DNA of 47,016 nt from Gammaproteobacteria bacterium (lineage in GTDB: Bacteria > Pseudomonadota > Gammaproteobacteria > Burkholderiales > Sulfuricellaceae). Under the pieces are notes generated by a model. It saw only the letters and a list, made by a program, of their open reading frames with translations. It ran no database searches and was not told where the DNA came from. The position numbers and the translations under genes were made by a program. Each line of letters starts with the position of its first letter. Position 1 is the stretch's first letter. The DNA is taken from positions 1-47,016 of the forward strand of contig JAHJJI010000123.1 of assembly GCA_018823025.1 (NCBI GenBank), read 5' to 3'. Shown here in pieces: positions 44,538-47,016 of this stretch.

Positions 44538-45860
44538 CTATTGCTTCCAGACCAACAGCGCGACAATACCGATCACAATCCACGCCGCAGTTGATTTCAC
44601 GCCGTTAAGCTTGCTAGCTAGCTCTGTGACCTTTGTCTCAAGCCGTGAAAGTGCTTGAGACTCTGCGCTTGGCGGCCGTTCTTCGATGATGTCGTCTAGT
44701 ACGGCGGCACCAGATTCAGAAACGGGTTTTGAATCGAAGCTCTTCCAGCGTTTGGCAATCTGCTCACAGCGAGCCGCGTAGCGGTAGCGTAGCTGGCCGG
44801 AAATCATACCCTCCAGTAACGCGCGGCATTTACGATCATGAAAAAGGTTGTCATTACACAATGCGGCATAGACAAAAGCGTCACCATCCCGATCATGGCA
44901 CGCCTGCATTTCCTCAGGTTTCATCGAAGCGTTGCCATAGTAAGCACAACGGAGCGCCATATCTTGATCGTCCTTGCTGCCGACAATGTGAGATTTCCCG
45001 TCCTTCCATACTTGGCCATAGAGCGCCGCAATCAGGCAACGAAACTCATCTACGGCTGTTAGCCCCGCGTTCGCATGAAAGCCTTCCTCGTCTTCATCCT
45101 GATTGCCAAAGGTCTTCTTCACTACTAGTGTTGCCCAACGAGCAAGGACTTCCTGAACGTCTCGATCTGGGGCATAAACATGAGCCGGATTGAGTTGGAA
45201 TAGCAGGAAATCAAGCGTCCACATCCATTTCTTTTCAAGTGGCGCGGTAGCGAGCATGTGCCAGATACCCTCTTGGATGTCCCAATGAAGCATATCCGGC
45301 CCGTCCCCATTGCTCTCATCGATGTTCACGCGAGCATTGGGGATGCTGGCATTTACCAGAACTTGAAGCCGGTCCATCGGAAGATCATCGAAAGGCGGCT
45401 TATGCTGGTAGAGGTCTCGCAATAGCCCACCGGAAGAGGGGTTTCGCAGCATGACTTGAAGCTCTTCCTTGTCGCCACTTTGCGCAAGGCGACGGAGTTC
45501 TTCTTTCGGGACGCATGGCTCGTCACCAAATAACATCCGGGGCAGAGTGCGATTAGAGAGTACGGCAATCCTAACGCCTTTGTCCTGCTGCGCGTCCCCG
45601 GTACCTGCAAGCGCTTTGTTATAGAGTGCACCGACAACAGCATCACTTGCTCCGTAACGGGCCAGCGCAAGGTCAATAAGAGGGTGATCGCGTGCTTGAA
45701 GGGCGGATTCAAGCTCTTCAAAGGTATCGCCTAAACCTATGAGCTTATCGCCGTGGTAGTGCTGGTTGTATGCCTGAAACTCGTCGCAAGCCAATTCGGG
45801 CGCCACAACCTTGAGCCGTGCGAGCGTGATAGCTCGCGGCTCTTCCTTATCCCATGCCAT
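44538..45860 (-). CDS. Hypothetical tail-anchored protein, 440 residues
   Basis: I do not recognise this protein. It is soluble and acidic over about 420 residues and ends with a coiled-coil-like helix (ALSRLETKVTELASKLNG) and one membrane span (TAAWIVIGIVALLVW) followed by two residues, so it should be anchored by its tail with the body in the cytosol. The middle is rich in tryptophan, histidine and cysteine; a stretch near residue 65 (DHPLIDLALARYGASDAVVGALY) suggests helical repeats. ATG 45860 has GGGGAG four bases upstream; a TTG at 45905 is weaker. It lies alone, away from core genes, divergent from the small genes at 46352. Confidence 0.75.
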   Translation of the reverse strand: MAWDKEEPRAITLARLKVVAPELACDEFQAYNQHYHGDKLIGLGDTFEELESALQARDHPLIDLALARYGASDAVVGALYNKALAGTGDAQQDKGVRIAVLSNRTLPRMLFGDEPCVPKEELRRLAQSGDKEELQVMLRNPSSGGLLRDLYQHKPPFDDLPMDRLQVLVNASIPNARVNIDESNGDGPDMLHWDIQEGIWHMLATAPLEKKWMWTLDFLLFQLNPAHVYAPDRDVQEVLARWATLVVKKTFGNQDEDEEGFHANAGLTAVDEFRCLIAALYGQVWKDGKSHIVGSKDDQDMALRCAYYGNASMKPEEMQACHDRDGDAFVYAALCNDNLFHDRKCRALLEGMISGQLRYRYAARCEQIAKRWKSFDSKPVSESGAAVLDDIIEERPPSAESQALSRLETKVTELASKLNGVKSTAAWIVIGIVALLVWKQ

Positions 45861-46130
45861 TGCACTCCCCTTGTCGATATGCCGTGTGCAAATAATATGC
45901 CCCAATACAACTCTTAGCTAGATGTATTCATTGGCAATGATTGGCAAACCCGGCAGCAGAACGTAACGGATGAAAGTGGATCAGAACGATCTTTGGCCAT
46001 GCTGCGCATTCTGCGCGAGATTGGCTAAACATAAATCGGGGACGGAAATGGCGCTTTGAGGTGCCATGAAAAATAATAATGCACCTATAAAACAAATTTT
46101 CTTGACAAATTGTTGCGTAGCACGAAACAA

Positions 46131-46177
46131 ACCACTAGAATTGGTGTTGTAGCGTTTTAAAAACCACTATATGTGGT
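46131..46177. repeat. Pair of operator-like dyads
   Basis: ACCACTAGAATTGGT (46131-46145) and ACCACTATATGTGGT (46163-46177) are each inverted repeats. Both are followed by GT, and they share the first eight bases. Centres are 32 bases apart, about three DNA turns, which would let two bound proteins sit on one face. Confidence 0.6.
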
Positions 46178-46200
46178 GTAAACGTTGCGCAGAAGTGGCA

Positions 46201-46225
46201 CTCTGGACAGATGGTCTGCCCAGAG
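46201..46225. other. Near-perfect hairpin upstream of the small-gene cluster
   Basis: CTCTGGACAGA and TCTGCCCAGAG pair over 10 of 11 positions around a TGG loop. No T run follows. It could be an RNA structure in the leader or a protein site. Confidence 0.55.
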
Positions 46226-46351
46226 CGGTAAAACGAACATCAATTGCAACTGAGAGAAACCCGATACTAACCCGCATTTTTCGCGGAAGCAATATAGGGA
46301 CAGCCAAAATTATATTCGCCCTCCTCTGCAATCTAATGCAAGGAGATTCCC

Positions 46352-46501
46352 ATGGCAAAACCTACAAGCCAAACGAGAACCATCTTCCGCAGCTCTGTAA
46401 ATGGTCAGATCGTGACCGAGCAATTTGCTCGTACCCACCCGAGAGAGACCGAGAAAGAGCGTGTGAAGATTCCATCACCACCAAAGCCGCAAGGTAAGTA
46501 A
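46352..46501 (+). CDS. Small protein, 49 residues, RSSxxGQ[IF]V type
   Basis: A very small basic protein beginning MAKPTSQTRTIFRSSVNGQI, then a FARTHPRETEKERV segment and a proline-rich end. AAGGAG lies seven bases before the ATG and a UUCG-loop hairpin follows the stop by four bases, so the gene is framed like a real one. I recall similar small proteins with FRS..G.xVT..A..HP.TT.KE in other bacteria, of unknown function; this is memory, not a search. It shares RSSxxGQ with the gene at 46799. Confidence 0.7.
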   Translation: MAKPTSQTRTIFRSSVNGQIVTEQFARTHPRETEKERVKIPSPPKPQGK

Positions 46502-46505
46502 GGAT

Positions 46506-46527
46506 AACCGGGGCTTCGGCCCCGGTT
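46506..46527 (+). terminator. Strong hairpin with UUCG loop after the 49-residue gene
   Basis: AACCGGGGC (46506-46514) and GCCCCGGTT (46519-46527) pair perfectly around TTCG, a very stable tetraloop. There is no T run, so it may protect the mRNA end rather than stop transcription on its own. Confidence 0.65.
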
Positions 46528-46627
46528 GTCTGGGAGATTTTCTGCTAATAATTGTTGGGGATTGATGGAAGGGTAGCAGAGATGGCAAGAAGAGTTTTTT
46601 TAGTTTTCACTTGCGGAGGGTGAACAG

Positions 46628-46753
46628 ATGCCCGTCGCATTGACCGAACTCAAGAAGGAAGAGGGGGAGGTGCTGAATAGCTACCGGGCAATGGAAGAGG
46701 AACAGCAATCCGCCTACCTGGCTCTGGCAAGGGTGACGAAGAAAAATACGTGA
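46628..46753 (+). CDS. Small helical protein, 41 residues
   Basis: An unrecognised acidic, helix-prone protein (starting MPVALTELKKEEGEVLNSYR). GGAGG lies about seven bases before the ATG. It has no membrane part. It sits between the two RSSxxGQ-type small genes and may belong to the same transcript. Confidence 0.55.
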   Translation: MPVALTELKKEEGEVLNSYRAMEEEQQSAYLALARVTKKNT

Positions 46754-46798
46754 GTAAAAGAACAGATCGCGCTACTGCTGTTTAAGTAATGGAGGACC

Positions 46799-47016
46799 AT
46801 GAAAATAAGAAATAAAAAAAACGTCGTTCTCAAGTTGAGGCGCGATACAGTGACGGGAAAATTCGTCCCGGTCGTGTCGGCGAAAAAGGCTCCGAATACA
46901 ACAACAATATCGAAAGTGATTATTTCCCGAAGTTCGGCGAGCGGACAGTTTGTCAGTAAAGGGAAGGTAGTGGCGAAGCGCGAGCTCGGAGTTTCTGACA
47001 CCGTTCCTGCACCGCC
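46799..47016 (+). CDS. Small basic protein with GxFV motifs (3' end outside window)
   Basis: The frame is open to the window edge (72 codons seen). GGAGG ends three bases before the ATG. The protein has two similar units, LRRDTVTGKFVPVVSAKK and SRSSASGQFVSKGKVVAKRE, so it may be an internal duplication. The second unit matches FRSSVNGQIV of the gene at 46352. Strongly basic, with no membrane span. Function unknown. Confidence 0.6.
   Translation, partial: MKIRNKKNVVLKLRRDTVTGKFVPVVSAKKAPNTTTISKVIISRSSASGQFVSKGKVVAKRELGVSDTVPAP

Larger units (their letters stand above)
45861..46351. other. Long spacer with dyad repeats and a hairpin
   Basis: No gene is supported in these 491 bases. They contain a consensus -35 hexamer TTGACA (46102-46107) without a good -10, two related dyads 32 bases apart (46131-46145 and 46163-46177), and a near-perfect hairpin (46201-46225). 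It looks like a control region or a long 5' leader for the gene at 46352. Confidence 0.5.

Noticed and set aside
46102-46130. Promoter starting from the perfect TTGACA
   Set aside because: The sequence 16-18 bases downstream (AAACAA) is a poor -10 box.
46171-46497. 108-codon plus-strand frame over the small-gene region
   Set aside because: Its ATG lies inside a dyad without a ribosome site, and the 49-codon gene in another frame has a strong one and a shared protein motif.
46714-47001. 95-codon minus-strand frame with a hydrophobic stretch
   Set aside because: It is opposite the basic small gene, which has a GGAGG site; the hydrophobic part is the mirror of lysine codons (AAA read as TTT).

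Overview
The window looks like a chromosomal segment of a betaproteobacterium, most likely a Nitrosomonadales-type organism (Sulfuricella/Gallionella-like; the rank is an inference from gene order and protein similarity, not from a search). Nearly all of the first 44.3 kb is core housekeeping DNA on both strands. The last 2.7 kb, beyond a tRNA-Asn gene, is accessory.

Layout. 1-5.4 kb: the 3' part of a propionyl-CoA synthetase gene, a HDOD-REC-GGDEF signalling protein, a convergent rRNA methyltransferase-like gene and an RhlE-type RNA helicase. 5.4-8.2 kb: tRNA-Ser(GGA), the small SRP RNA, then dnaX-ybaB-recR. 8.2-11.7 kb: an MCE/Mla-type lipid ABC transporter (STAS-permease, ATPase, MCE protein, auxiliary lipoprotein). 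11.8-14 kb: an orphan NarL/LuxR-type response regulator and a coupled CBS-domain/HPP membrane protein pair closed by a terminator. 14-15.5 kb: an AT-rich patch with an unknown gene and a secreted ankyrin protein.

14.8-27.5 kb is one long minus-strand run, transcribed as yceD-rpmF-plsX-fabH-fabD-fabG-acpP-fabF-pabB-pabC-mltG-tmk-holB-pilZ-tatD-ankyrin. It joins ribosome, membrane lipid, folate, cell-wall, nucleotide and replication functions. Its head promoter is near-consensus and so close to the yceD start codon that the mRNA should be almost leaderless; acpP seems to have its own extended -10 promoter. Divergently, 27.6-32.3 kb carries a two-subunit pyruvate carboxylase, a Maf-type pyrophosphatase and a tetrapyrrole-methylase-type methyltransferase. 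32.3-35.2 kb (minus) holds a Rof-like gene, sppA, a HAD phosphatase and rluC. rne runs the other way from a 367-base leader/promoter region. This is the E. coli rne/rluC-yceF-yceD-rpmF-plsX-fab-pabC-mltG-tmk-holB-tatD order with extra genes, including the pyruvate carboxylase pair, inserted.

38-44.3 kb: a low-molecular-weight phosphatase, a cytosolic ankyrin protein, uvrB, a class I aminotransferase with a strong terminator, an AsmA-like envelope protein and tRNA-Asn(GTT) with a clear promoter and terminator. 44.3-47 kb: a 440-residue tail-anchored protein of unknown function and, divergently, a set of very small genes (49 aa, 41 aa and one cut by the window edge) preceded by dyad repeats and hairpins. 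Two of these small proteins share an RSSxxGQ[IF]V motif. This is the most unfamiliar part of the window.
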